From: Algoriphagus chordae
GTDB lineage: Bacteria > Bacteroidota > Bacteroidia > Cytophagales > Cyclobacteriaceae
Direction of reading: 5' to 3'
Assembly (NCBI RefSeq): GCF_003254055.1
Contig: NZ_QKZT01000015.1
Span: 62,001 to 126,000 of the forward strand
DNA length: 64,000 nucleotides
Both the position numbers and the translations under genes were made by a program. Below, in pieces: positions 8,851 through 16,581 of the stretch; within the stretch, counting starts at the first letter, position 1; each line of letters begins with the position of its first letter. Below the pieces are notes generated by a model that was not told where the DNA came from, ran no database searches, and was given only the letters and a program-made list of their open reading frames with translations.

Positions 8851-9882
8851 CTAGAATTCTTTGCTGAAGTTTTTGCGCAGCACCAAACTGATCACTATCG
8901 GAGCGCCTACAAGCGAAGTCACCGCATTAATCGGTAAGGTTTGAGCTGAACCTGGCAACTGCCCAACGGCATCACACAAGAGCAGCAAACTAGCTCCAAT
9001 CAGAGCTGTTGCTGGAAAGAGAATACGATGATCTGAAGTCTTCCAAACCATCCGAGCAAGATGCGGGACCGCTATCCCGATAAAGGCAATTGGCCCACAA
9101 AAAGCAGTAATACTTCCAGCCAACAAACCAGTACTTAGAATCATCAGCCAACGCAAACGATCAGGATTGATCCCCATACTTTTCGCATAACTTTCACCCA
9201 GAAGCATTCCATTATAAGATTTGACGGAAGCAATTACAGGAATTATCCCAATAGTGATCACGAGTCCCAGCACCCAAACTTGATCCCAAACCAAGCCACC
9301 CAAACTCCCCATGGACCAAATGGTGAAAAGCTTCAAAGCTTCAGCACCAGAGAAATAGGAAAGAACAGAAATAATAGCAGACACCGCCGAGCCAAACATC
9401 AAGCCTACGATCAAAAGCGTCATGCTATCCTTGACTTTCCAAGCTGCCAAGCTCACCGTAAGCAGAACCAAACTTGCACCTAAAGTTCCGGCTATGGCAA
9501 TTGCCCAAGGGTTGATAGCTCCACCAAAAGTGGCCAAGCCAAAGGCTGAACCAGCCAACATCAAAATCGCCACACCCAATCCTGCACCCGAACTAATTCC
9601 TAGCACAAAGGGTCCTGCGAGTGGATTTCTGAAAAAAGTTTGCATCTGAAGCCCACTGATGCTTAGTCCTATCCCTGCTAATATCGCAACAAGTGCTTTT
9701 GGAAATCTATAGTTCAAAATAATCTGCTCCCTAGACGCTTTTGTCCAATCTCCAGTAAATATCCCAGACAGAATATCACCTGGAGAAATAGTCACAGATC
9801 CCAAACTGACATTCAGCAGAAAACTAAATAGCAGAAGAATCAGCGCGGCTGAAAGAAGAAGTATTGGACTACTTTTTTTCAT
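8851..9882 (-). CDS. btuC: FecCD/BtuC-family ABC importer permease
   Basis: Inner-membrane permease with about ten transmembrane helices that moves a corrinoid (or siderophore) into the cytoplasm. Family marks are GLSISGLQMQTFFRNPLAGPFVLGISSGAGLG near residues 62-93, CGPIAFIGIAVPHLAR in the second half, and the C-terminal GAPIVISLVLR. The start at 9882 (MKKSSPILLL) is preferred over the in-frame ATG at 9909 because it begins directly with the first hydrophobic helix; it gives 343 residues and a 14-base overlap with the upstream binding-protein gene. Confidence 0.88.
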   Translation of the reverse strand: MKKSSPILLLSAALILLLFSFLLNVSLGSVTISPGDILSGIFTGDWTKASREQIILNYRFPKALVAILAGIGLSISGLQMQTFFRNPLAGPFVLGISSGAGLGVAILMLAGSAFGLATFGGAINPWAIAIAGTLGASLVLLTVSLAAWKVKDSMTLLIVGLMFGSAVSAIISVLSYFSGAEALKLFTIWSMGSLGGLVWDQVWVLGLVITIGIIPVIASVKSYNGMLLGESYAKSMGINPDRLRWLMILSTGLLAGSITAFCGPIAFIGIAVPHLARMVWKTSDHRILFPATALIGASLLLLCDAVGQLPGSAQTLPINAVTSLVGAPIVISLVLRKNFSKEF

Positions 9883-11029
9883 GGAGTTGTTGATAAAAAT
9901 ACAACTCATATGCTGGAAGTAAGTCAGGATGAATGATTTTGATCAAATCTTTTAAAATCAAATCCGGACGCATATAGCCTAACTCAAAGTACTCCAATCC
10001 TCCTGCTCTTCCACGCCTTTGTGTATATGAGAATACATTTCCAGCCTTGAAAGCTTTGAAAGCCTTGTATCTAGGCTCTGCATTCCCCATAGTTTGCAAG
10101 TCAGGAAAATCTGCAGAACCAATCCAAAAATCTGCTTCCAATGCATTTTCAAGTACAAATTCATAATTCAACTGGGCACTTCCTGTTCCTTTCTGATCTG
10201 AGAAAATATAATTCCCTCCAGCATTTTGAAGAATTTTCGCACCCCAGCTTTCGCTGCCGGGCGCATACCAAATATCCTGATAGAGCACGCCACTTAGCAC
10301 CGTTGGGCGAAGGGAATCAACGATTGAATTACTCAATTTCTCCGCTTCCAAATAATCATTTTCTACCTGCTCAAAAGCAAGCTTGGCTTCCTCATATTTT
10401 CCTAAAAGGACCCCTGTAAACTTGATCCATTCAGCTCTTCCGAGCGGATGCTGCTCCACATACTCCCCATTGATAACTGCAGGAATTTCAGCTTGTGCCA
10501 GCAAATCCAAGTATTTCAAATCATCTCCTAGGGTAGAAATCATGATCCAATCAGGCGCCAAATCAATCACCATTTCTGTATTTGCCGAAGGCCCAGCTCC
10601 CAAATCCTCCACCTTTCCAGCATCAATTTGCTTCCAGGTTTTGTCAGAAGAAATCAGATTTAGATTGGGAAAACCTATCAATTTTTCGTTGGCATTTAGC
10701 ATGTCCAAATGCGGAATATGCGTGGTCGAAGTGAGGATGATTTTATCTACAGGCAGCTGAATAATTGCGTCGAAGTCTCCTGCTGGTTTTTTAGCATTTT
10801 CTTCCAACACCAAGTAGGTAAAAATTCTATCCGCTCCTGTCCAAGCCTGGATAACTTCCAGCTGCCAATAATCATTTCCCCGAGATATCGTAAATCCAGA
10901 AGCATAGCTCAAAGCTATTTTATCAAGATCTTTTGAGTCCTCTTTTTTCTTTCCTTTACAGCCTGAAAAAGAAAAGCTTACAATCAAAAAGACTGAAGAA
11001 ATAATAAGACTGAATCGAAGGTTTTTCAC
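9869..11029 (-). CDS. btuF: Corrinoid/siderophore ABC substrate-binding lipoprotein
   Basis: Periplasmic binding protein that delivers ligand to the permease. I place the start at a GTG (11029): it gives VKNLRFSLIISSVFLIVSF and a lipobox ending FSGC, a clean lipoprotein signal. The frame stays open upstream to 11266, but that part lies antisense to the cobalamin riboswitch and looks unlike protein. The mature part has the two-lobe helical-backbone fold, for example VDKIILTSTTHIPHLDML and PDWIMISTLGDDLKYLDLLAQ. The protein has 386 residues. It is first in the btuF-btuC-btuD operon. No B12 box is visible on this strand, so it may be regulated differently from btuB. Confidence 0.78.
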   Translation of the reverse strand: MKNLRFSLIISSVFLIVSFSFSGCKGKKKEDSKDLDKIALSYASGFTISRGNDYWQLEVIQAWTGADRIFTYLVLEENAKKPAGDFDAIIQLPVDKIILTSTTHIPHLDMLNANEKLIGFPNLNLISSDKTWKQIDAGKVEDLGAGPSANTEMVIDLAPDWIMISTLGDDLKYLDLLAQAEIPAVINGEYVEQHPLGRAEWIKFTGVLLGKYEEAKLAFEQVENDYLEAEKLSNSIVDSLRPTVLSGVLYQDIWYAPGSESWGAKILQNAGGNYIFSDQKGTGSAQLNYEFVLENALEADFWIGSADFPDLQTMGNAEPRYKAFKAFKAGNVFSYTQRRGRAGGLEYFELGYMRPDLILKDLIKIIHPDLLPAYELYFYQQLHEKK

Positions 11030-11127
11030 GAGATTTCTTGGAGATATTGAAAGCCAAAATAAGCTCGGGATTTCGCCACTTCCAAAATTTCTCGCTAAAC
11101 AGATTTTTTTTCTAAGCTTTCCCGATC

Positions 11128-11135
11128 TACTTTTG
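11128..11135 (+). promoter_or_regulatory. -7 promoter element for the riboswitch-btuB transcript
   Basis: TACTTTTG fits TAnnTTTG and ends 5 bases before the first pairing strand of the cobalamin riboswitch, just where a transcript starting at the riboswitch would need it. No good TTTG lies at the -33 distance. Confidence 0.5.
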
Positions 11136-11140
11136 CAGCC

Positions 11141-11332
11141 GAAATAGGTTCCCGATCTCACATCTGAGCTCTTGGGATTAAAAGGGAATTTGGTGTAAAA
11201 CCAAAGCTGTCCCCGCAACTGTAAGCCGAGCGGATTATTCCGCAAACGATTTGTCAAAAATGCCATTGCCCCAAAACGAATTTGGGTTGAGAAGGCGACA
11301 AATTCAGGTGAGCCAGGAGACCTACCTATTTC
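11141..11332 (+). promoter_or_regulatory. Cobalamin riboswitch
   Basis: The conserved core AGCTGTCCCCGCAACTGTA lies at 11205-11223 and the B12 box AGCCAGGAGACCTACC at 11311-11326. The outer helix P1 is a perfect 9-base match: GAAATAGGT at 11141-11149 pairs with ACCTATTTC at 11324-11332. The element lies 125 bases upstream of the BtuB-type receptor on the same strand. In this class, adenosylcobalamin binding lowers expression of transport genes. Confidence 0.93.
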
Positions 11333-11430
11333 AGTGATTCTGTGCTTTCGGAGGAAAGGCTACGAAGAATGTACCTGAACCAGTAGCAACACGGTTTCGA
11401 TCCCTTCTTCTCATTTCTCTTCAAGCCCGA

Positions 11431-11452
11431 ATCGAATATATAATAATTCGAT
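11431..11452 (+). promoter_or_regulatory. Start-proximal hairpin, possible riboswitch expression platform
   Basis: ATCGAAT and ATTCGAT form a perfect 7-base-pair stem around an 8-base AT loop, ending 5 bases before the btuB start codon. No poly-T terminator is seen between riboswitch and gene, so control is more likely at translation initiation; this hairpin is the obvious candidate. Regulation is inferred. Confidence 0.4.
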
Positions 11453-11457
11453 CAGGG

Positions 11458-13314
11458 ATGTTTTTGCTTTTGTGGGCATTTTCTTTTGGGGCTAGCAGCC
11501 TTATCCAAGACACGGTCAAATTGGCCGAGGTGGAAGTTTACGCACCAGCTTTGGACCGATTTGCACAAGGACAAAAGGTAATCAGCTGGAAAAAAGCAGA
11601 ATTGGAAGCTTACCAAGGCCGTTCGCTAGGAGACATTCTTCAGGAACAATCGCCCGTTTTCGTCAGACAATACGGAGCTGGAATGATTGCTTCCCCATCT
11701 TTCCGAGGTACTTCCGCTGGACATACAGCAGTTTTTTGGAATGGTCTCCCGATCAATAGCCCATCGCTTGGACAAAGTGATTTATCCATTTTGCCTATTT
11801 CAGCCATCGATCAGGTGAGTTTACAATTTGGGAATGCTGGCGCACTTTTCGGAAATGAGGCCATTGGCGGATCTATCCATTTGGGCACCAATTCTGAGTT
11901 TGGCAAAGGGTTTCAAGCTGGCCTTTCTCAGCAGATCGGAAGCTTTGGCTTATTCAACACCAACTTATTCGCAGGTCTCTCTTCGAAAAATTTCAGTACC
12001 AAAACCAAAGTCTACAGAGAATTCTCCAAGAATAATTTCCCCTACAAAGACCTTGGGCAAATCGGCACGCCGGAAGTACGAGAAGACCATGCGCAGTTTG
12101 AACAGATTGGAATTGTTCAGGATTTGGCCTGGAACCTGAACTCCAACAATCAGTTGAAAACCGCTTTTTGGTGGAATAAAACCAATCGGGAAGTTCAACC
12201 CGTGATGGGTTCTAATACAAATGATGAGCAGGAAGACCAGGCTTTTAGAGCTGTGATTGACATCTTCCATTTTGAGAAAAAGTCAGTCTGGAACCTAAGA
12301 ACAGGCTTTGTAAGAAACGAGCAACTTTTCAATGCTAGCCAAAACAACAGCACACAATATTTCCTAGCTGGAGATTGGGATCAGGAGATTTCTGACAAAT
12401 GGACTTCAAAACTAGGGGCTAGATACACGCTGACGAAAGGAGACTTAAGTACTTATCAAGCCGATGATGAACGAATTGAATTGTATCAAAGCACTAGATT
12501 TTCAGTAACAGAGAAACTTTCATTTACGCTAAACCTACGTCAGTTGGTTTACTCAGGCACTTTCGCCCCATTCACTCCTAGTCTGGGGATGGACTGGAGT
12601 TTTTGGAATACAAACTCTCAGTCCTTACAACTCAAAACTTCTCTCGGTAAAGGATTCAAAGTTCCAACGCTGAATGATCGTTTTTGGAATCCAGGAGGAA
12701 ATCCAGATTTACTTCCAGAGGAAAGTCTTAGCGGAGAACTTGGCTTGACATGGAATAAAGAAGGAAAAGTCAATTGGACACAAGGCTTGACTTATTACAA
12801 AATGTCCGTGGACAATTGGATTATCTGGCTGCCAAAAGGGAGCTTCTGGACTCCTGAAAACATCAAAGAAGTCAGTAATCAAGGCATAGAATATCAAGGA
12901 AGTTTGGATGGAACTATAGCAACTTGGAAATGGGAATTGACAACATCATACACTTTCTCCAAAGCCATAACAACCGTGGGCACGGACGAGAATGACCAAT
13001 CCGTGGGCAAGCAACTTCCCTACACTCCAAAGCATCAAGCCAACGCAACAGTGCAGCTTAGAAAATCAGGATTCAGCAGCTCGATCGGGACATTCTTCGT
13101 AGGAGAAAGATCCGTCACGGCTGACAATCCACGAATGATGCCCTCATTTCAGCTATTCAATTTCGGATTGGGCTACGACAAACTCAGCCTTGGAAAACAT
13201 CAGTTCCCTCTTAGTTTTCAAATCAACAATATTCTCAACACAGACTATCAAGTGCTCTACCTGAGAGCAATGCCTGGAAGATCTTATCAATTAAACTTAT
13301 CCATACTATTATGA
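11458..13314 (+). CDS. btuB: TonB-dependent outer-membrane corrinoid receptor, BtuB type
   Basis: Outer-membrane beta-barrel of 618 residues that imports a corrinoid with TonB energy. A short signal peptide precedes the plug domain (about residues 40-145), which shows the usual phrases GRSLGDILQEQSPVFVRQYG, SPSFRGTSAGHTAVFWNG and GNEAIGGSIHLGT; the rest is barrel strands ending in LNLSILL. Size, the upstream cobalamin riboswitch, and an immediately following BtuG-like gene all support vitamin B12 rather than iron. It overlaps the next gene by 4 bases (ATGA), so the two are translationally coupled. Confidence 0.9.
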   Translation: MFLLLWAFSFGASSLIQDTVKLAEVEVYAPALDRFAQGQKVISWKKAELEAYQGRSLGDILQEQSPVFVRQYGAGMIASPSFRGTSAGHTAVFWNGLPINSPSLGQSDLSILPISAIDQVSLQFGNAGALFGNEAIGGSIHLGTNSEFGKGFQAGLSQQIGSFGLFNTNLFAGLSSKNFSTKTKVYREFSKNNFPYKDLGQIGTPEVREDHAQFEQIGIVQDLAWNLNSNNQLKTAFWWNKTNREVQPVMGSNTNDEQEDQAFRAVIDIFHFEKKSVWNLRTGFVRNEQLFNASQNNSTQYFLAGDWDQEISDKWTSKLGARYTLTKGDLSTYQADDERIELYQSTRFSVTEKLSFTLNLRQLVYSGTFAPFTPSLGMDWSFWNTNSQSLQLKTSLGKGFKVPTLNDRFWNPGGNPDLLPEESLSGELGLTWNKEGKVNWTQGLTYYKMSVDNWIIWLPKGSFWTPENIKEVSNQGIEYQGSLDGTIATWKWELTTSYTFSKAITTVGTDENDQSVGKQLPYTPKHQANATVQLRKSGFSSSIGTFFVGERSVTADNPRMMPSFQLFNFGLGYDKLSLGKHQFPLSFQINNILNTDYQVLYLRAMPGRSYQLNLSILL

Positions 13315-14360
13315 AGCTAAAACAACTACTCTGGGCATCAGCCCTATTATCAGTCTCATTTGCATGTTCTGACAGCAATGACGAAAAACCATTAGGCAAA
13401 TACAATAATGGCATTCTGATCATGAATGAAGGGAATTTTGGAACAAATGATGGAGAAGTCTATCATCTAAACCCAAACACGGAGGAGCTTCTTCCAAATA
13501 TTTTTGAAGCAGAAAACCTTAGACCTTTCGCGGGTTTATTGGAAGATATGGTGCTTGAGGCAGACAGATTGTATCTAGTTGCCAACACTGGAAAAGTAGA
13601 AATCGTAAACCCTGCTGATTTCAAAAGTTCTGGTGCTGTATCAGGGGAATTGGATCAACCAAGATCTCTAGCAGTGAACGGAAGCAAGCTTTTCATCAGT
13701 GACTATGGTCCTTATGACGCAAGCTATGCTACCCCAGATTCTTATGTAGCCGTGGTAAATGGCCTTGATGGAGGTACCGTTTCAAAGAAAATCGAGGTTT
13801 CAAACAAACCCGAAGATCTTTTCTCTTATGGAAATTACATCATTGTCGCTGGCTCTGAAGAAAACAAAATCGAAATCATCGACGCAACTCAGGAAGCTGT
13901 GATCACTACCCTTGATTTGGAAGCATCCCCTAAGCAATTCTATGCGGAAGACGGAATCCTATGGGTATATGCTGTGACAGCAGACGAGGTTCTATTCTAT
14001 ACTGTGAATTTGAGCAGCCTTACCCTGGGTACTACTTATTCAGTTCCAGTTGCAAATGCTACAAGTAGAATAGCCTTCGACGGAGACGACGACATGTACA
14101 TTTTGACTAGCTCAGGATGGCCAGATTACAATGATGCGGTAGTCAGTATTGACATAGAAGGAACCACTGCTACAGCTACTGAGTTGATGACTGGTTCAGG
14201 CTTCTACGGCATTGGTTTTGACGATGATTTAGACCAAATATATGTTGCCAATTCTAATGGTTTCCAAGGTAACGGAACGGTATCTGTACTCACTGAAACT
14301 GGTTCAGTAATCAGAAGCTTTGAAGTAGGCAGAGGCCCTTCTGGATTTTTGGTTTACTAA
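13311..14360 (+). CDS. BtuG-like surface beta-propeller lipoprotein (YncE/DUF5074 type)
   Basis: A 349-residue lipoprotein (signal MKLKQLLWASALLSVSF, lipobox ending FAC) with repeated blades typical of YncE-like seven-bladed propellers, for example RSLAVNGSKLFISDYG, PEDLFSYGNYIIVAGSEENK and GIGFDDDLDQIYVANSNG. In Bacteroides, BtuG is a surface propeller that captures cobalamin with very high affinity and hands it to BtuB. The 4-base overlap with the BtuB gene, the riboswitch control and the fold all suggest that role here. Sequence identity to known BtuG could not be checked, so the function is inferred. Confidence 0.78.
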   Translation: MKLKQLLWASALLSVSFACSDSNDEKPLGKYNNGILIMNEGNFGTNDGEVYHLNPNTEELLPNIFEAENLRPFAGLLEDMVLEADRLYLVANTGKVEIVNPADFKSSGAVSGELDQPRSLAVNGSKLFISDYGPYDASYATPDSYVAVVNGLDGGTVSKKIEVSNKPEDLFSYGNYIIVAGSEENKIEIIDATQEAVITTLDLEASPKQFYAEDGILWVYAVTADEVLFYTVNLSSLTLGTTYSVPVANATSRIAFDGDDDMYILTSSGWPDYNDAVVSIDIEGTTATATELMTGSGFYGIGFDDDLDQIYVANSNGFQGNGTVSVLTETGSVIRSFEVGRGPSGFLVY

Positions 14361-14451
14361 GAAGATTGGAAAATTTTAAAATTGAAAAATTGGAAGATTA
14401 GCCATTGAGGAATTAAGATCAGTTTGGCCTCGGCTTAACTCATTTAGGATT

Positions 14452-14502
14452 GGGAGGGATGAAGGGGAATGCGCTTATTTGGCATTTCCTTTCATCCCTC
14501 CC
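14452..14502 (+). terminator. Long hairpin downstream of the btuB operon
   Basis: GGGAGGGATGAA at 14452-14463 pairs exactly with TTCATCCCTCCC at 14491-14502, and the inner arms GG and AATGC pair with GCATT and CC after small mismatches. It probably stabilises or ends the btuB-btuG transcript. The tail is TCACTTTAAAA rather than a T-run, so it may instead be a dispersed repeat. Confidence 0.5.
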
Positions 14503-14639
14503 TCACTTTAAAATATAGCCGGTCCACGATCAAGGTCGAGGGGACAATTTTCTGTCTTTATCAAAGCCGTTGGGATTGATTTCTCAGCAGCTTTGTTGCT
14601 TCATCATTTTTGTGATCAACGATCAAACTCCCTCAACAT

Positions 14640-14701
14640 CGTCTTTTTGTGGAATACGATCCATAAAAAGACGGCTTTTTAAGGATTACATTCCATAAAA
14701 G
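14640..14701 (+). promoter_or_regulatory. Two tandem dyad-symmetric elements before the DUF4143 ATPase
   Basis: Copy 1 (14640-14673) has the arms CGTCTTTTTGTGGA and TCCATAAAAAGACG around a 6-base centre, with one G-T pair. Copy 2 (14675-14701) has CTTTTTAAGGA and TCCATAAAAG around a 6-base centre. The copies are related to each other and start 32 bases apart, about three helical turns. They end 14 bases before the ATG, beside a TATATTTG promoter-like -7 element at 14704-14711. Autoregulation or recognition by the ATPase itself is inferred. Confidence 0.55.
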
Positions 14702-14714
14702 TCTATATTTGGAT

Positions 14715-15833
14715 ATGAAATTTAATAGAATTCATTTTCATAACCTTTCTGAACAGTTAGAAAACAGGAAAGTAATATTGCTTATTGGCCCACGCCAAGT
14801 CGGGAAAACTACGCTTATCAATGATTTGCTAACAGGAAAAGAATATCTATTTCTAGATGGAGACGACCCAACGACCAGACGGCTGCTAGACACACCAAAT
14901 ACTATGCAGCTCAAATCAATCCTCGGCGACTATAAATATGTATTCATCGACGAAGCTCAACGTATCCAGAATATCGGCATCACAGCAAAAATAATTCACG
15001 ATCAAATTCCAGATGTGCGACTAATACTGAGCGGTTCATCCTCATTCGAGCTCTCAGGCTTAACCCAAGAACCACTTACCGGTAGAAAAATAACATTTCA
15101 CCTCTACCCCATCAGCTGGAAGGAATTCGAACAAACCATAGGATATGTTGCTGCAGAACAGGATTTACCTAATCGGCTTGTATATGGGTTTTATCCAGAG
15201 ATCATCACGAACGTAAGTGAGCAAGAAACACTTTTATACGAACTCACCGAAAGCTATCTATATAAAGATGTGCTTGCATTGGGTGTCATCAAAAAGCAAG
15301 ATGTAATCTTTCGCCTCTTGCAGCTTTTGGCCTTTCAGATGGGAAATGAAGTTTCTTACAATGAAATTTCCAGATCTCTTCAAGTTGATGTCAAAACTGT
15401 CATTAGTTATATTGATTTGCTCGAACAAGCCTATGTAATCTATCGACTAGGAACGTTCAGCAGGAATCTAAGGAAGGAAATAAAGATGAATAAAAAGATC
15501 TATTTCTACGACAATGGTGTGCGCAATGCACTGATCAAAAACTTACAGCCTCTTGCCTTAAGAAACGATATTGGAGCGCTTTGGGAAAACTTCCTGATGG
15601 CCGAAAGACTGAAATTTCTAGAATATTCAGGCACAAGAGTCAACAGCTATTTTTGGAGAACAAAAAATCAGCAGGAACTGGATTACCTAGAAGAAAAAGA
15701 CGGGAAATTGAATGCTTATGAATTCAAATGGAATCCAGATTCGAAGTTTTCAATTCCTTCCTCATTCAAAGAAACGTACACTGCTGATTACAAATTAGTC
15801 CACAGAGATAATTTCAGAGAATTTATCTTATAA
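14715..15833 (+). CDS. AAA-type ATPase with C-terminal DUF4143
   Basis: A 372-residue ATPase of the large, poorly understood family found scattered in bacteria and archaea. Walker A is GPRQVGKTT (residues 25-33), Walker B with the acidic follow-up is VFIDEAQ (76-82), and a sensor-type stretch is LILSGSSSFELSG. The second half has a winged-helix-like part (EISRSLQVDVKTVISYIDLLEQAYVIYRL) and a PD-(D/E)XK-like DUF4143 end with WRTKNQQELDYLE and NAYEFKWNP. The ATG at 14715 is preferred to an in-frame TTG at 14709. It stands alone behind two tandem dyads. Role unknown; a nucleic-acid-directed activity is possible. Confidence 0.85.
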   Translation: MKFNRIHFHNLSEQLENRKVILLIGPRQVGKTTLINDLLTGKEYLFLDGDDPTTRRLLDTPNTMQLKSILGDYKYVFIDEAQRIQNIGITAKIIHDQIPDVRLILSGSSSFELSGLTQEPLTGRKITFHLYPISWKEFEQTIGYVAAEQDLPNRLVYGFYPEIITNVSEQETLLYELTESYLYKDVLALGVIKKQDVIFRLLQLLAFQMGNEVSYNEISRSLQVDVKTVISYIDLLEQAYVIYRLGTFSRNLRKEIKMNKKIYFYDNGVRNALIKNLQPLALRNDIGALWENFLMAERLKFLEYSGTRVNSYFWRTKNQQELDYLEEKDGKLNAYEFKWNPDSKFSIPSSFKETYTADYKLVHRDNFREFIL

Positions 15834-15839
15834 TCTGAA

Positions 15840-16580
15840 TCACCTTTGCCTAACTACCCCCTCCAAATCCTTAAGCTCGAACTCCAGTTCTGTATATCCC
15901 ATTACATAAGGTCCAATTTCATAGGGAATGTAAATCATCACAAACTTATCCCCCTCATAGCCCATGGCATTTGGGAGGAAAAAGCCAGTTTCTGGCAAAA
16001 AGAATCCAGCATCTCCCAAAGACTTTCCTTCTTCGACTTCATGATGTTTTCGGAATGCTTTTTCAGCTATACCCAACAGCTTTTTCTCATCCAACAGTAG
16101 TCGATCAACACTCAGATACTCGCCAGATTGCTTATCAAAGTTCATGTAATAAACACTTGAATTGGGATGTGCCCCGCCTGAGTAATTGAACTCAGAGAAC
16201 TTAAAGCTCAGCGTACTATCAGACTCATAGCTCAGCTCAACTTCGAGTTCTATTGACCATTCCCCTGGAGCTTCCGGGAAGTCATTTTTAAATTCTTCGT
16301 AAGAGTCCAGAAAGTTGCTGGCAGCTGAATCCAAATTATCCAGACCCTTCTCATTATTAAAATAGAGTAACATTTGCTCCATGAGGTCCTCATTGATTGG
16401 GTCAGCGGCCGGAGAGTTTTCTGCCACGGGGTAACTCACCTCTACTTTCGCACAATTATCATCTATACATCTTTTGGAAGAAAAGGTCTTTGTACTAAAG
16501 CTCAACTTTGCTTCAGTTTCGGCAATTTGTTGGCCACAGGAAAAGAGAAGCAAGGTTACGATGAAAAAGAGGTATTTCAT
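15840..16580 (-). CDS. DUF3298-domain lipoprotein
   Basis: Short lipoprotein signal (MKYLFFIVTLLLFSC) and a 246-residue protein. The C-terminal half has the DUF3298/RsiV-like pattern: SFKFSEFNYSGGAHPNSSVYYMNFDKQSG with the conserved GGAHPN, and EGDKFVMIYIPYEIGPYVMG near the end. The domain is found in RsiV and PdaC-like surface proteins, where it binds lysozyme or acts with a deacetylase; no such partner is seen here. It ends 6 bases from the convergent ATPase gene and lies 1 base downstream of meaB, so it may be the last gene of that operon. Confidence 0.78.
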   Translation of the reverse strand: MKYLFFIVTLLLFSCGQQIAETEAKLSFSTKTFSSKRCIDDNCAKVEVSYPVAENSPAADPINEDLMEQMLLYFNNEKGLDNLDSAASNFLDSYEEFKNDFPEAPGEWSIELEVELSYESDSTLSFKFSEFNYSGGAHPNSSVYYMNFDKQSGEYLSVDRLLLDEKKLLGIAEKAFRKHHEVEEGKSLGDAGFFLPETGFFLPNAMGYEGDKFVMIYIPYEIGPYVMGYTELEFELKDLEGVVRQR

Positions 16581-16581
16581 G

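Larger units (their letters stand above)
14361..14714. other. 354-base intergenic region with hairpin and paired dyads
   Basis: No gene is supported here. The region begins with AT-rich sequence of the type AAAATTGAAAAATTGGAAGATT, which recurs in looser form near 27.1 kb and 63.3 kb. It then holds a long GC-rich hairpin (14452-14502) and two tandem dyads (14640-14701) before the DUF4143 ATPase gene. Confidence 0.7.

Noticed and set aside
11030..11266. 79 extra open codons at the N-terminus of the btuF frame, antisense to the riboswitch
   Set aside because: The translated stretch has no signal or domain, and a proper lipoprotein signal begins at the GTG at 11029. Open frame opposite a structured RNA is most likely chance.
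14452..14502. Possible small RNA from the long hairpin after btuG
   Set aside because: No promoter element was found for it; it is listed only as a hairpin or terminator.
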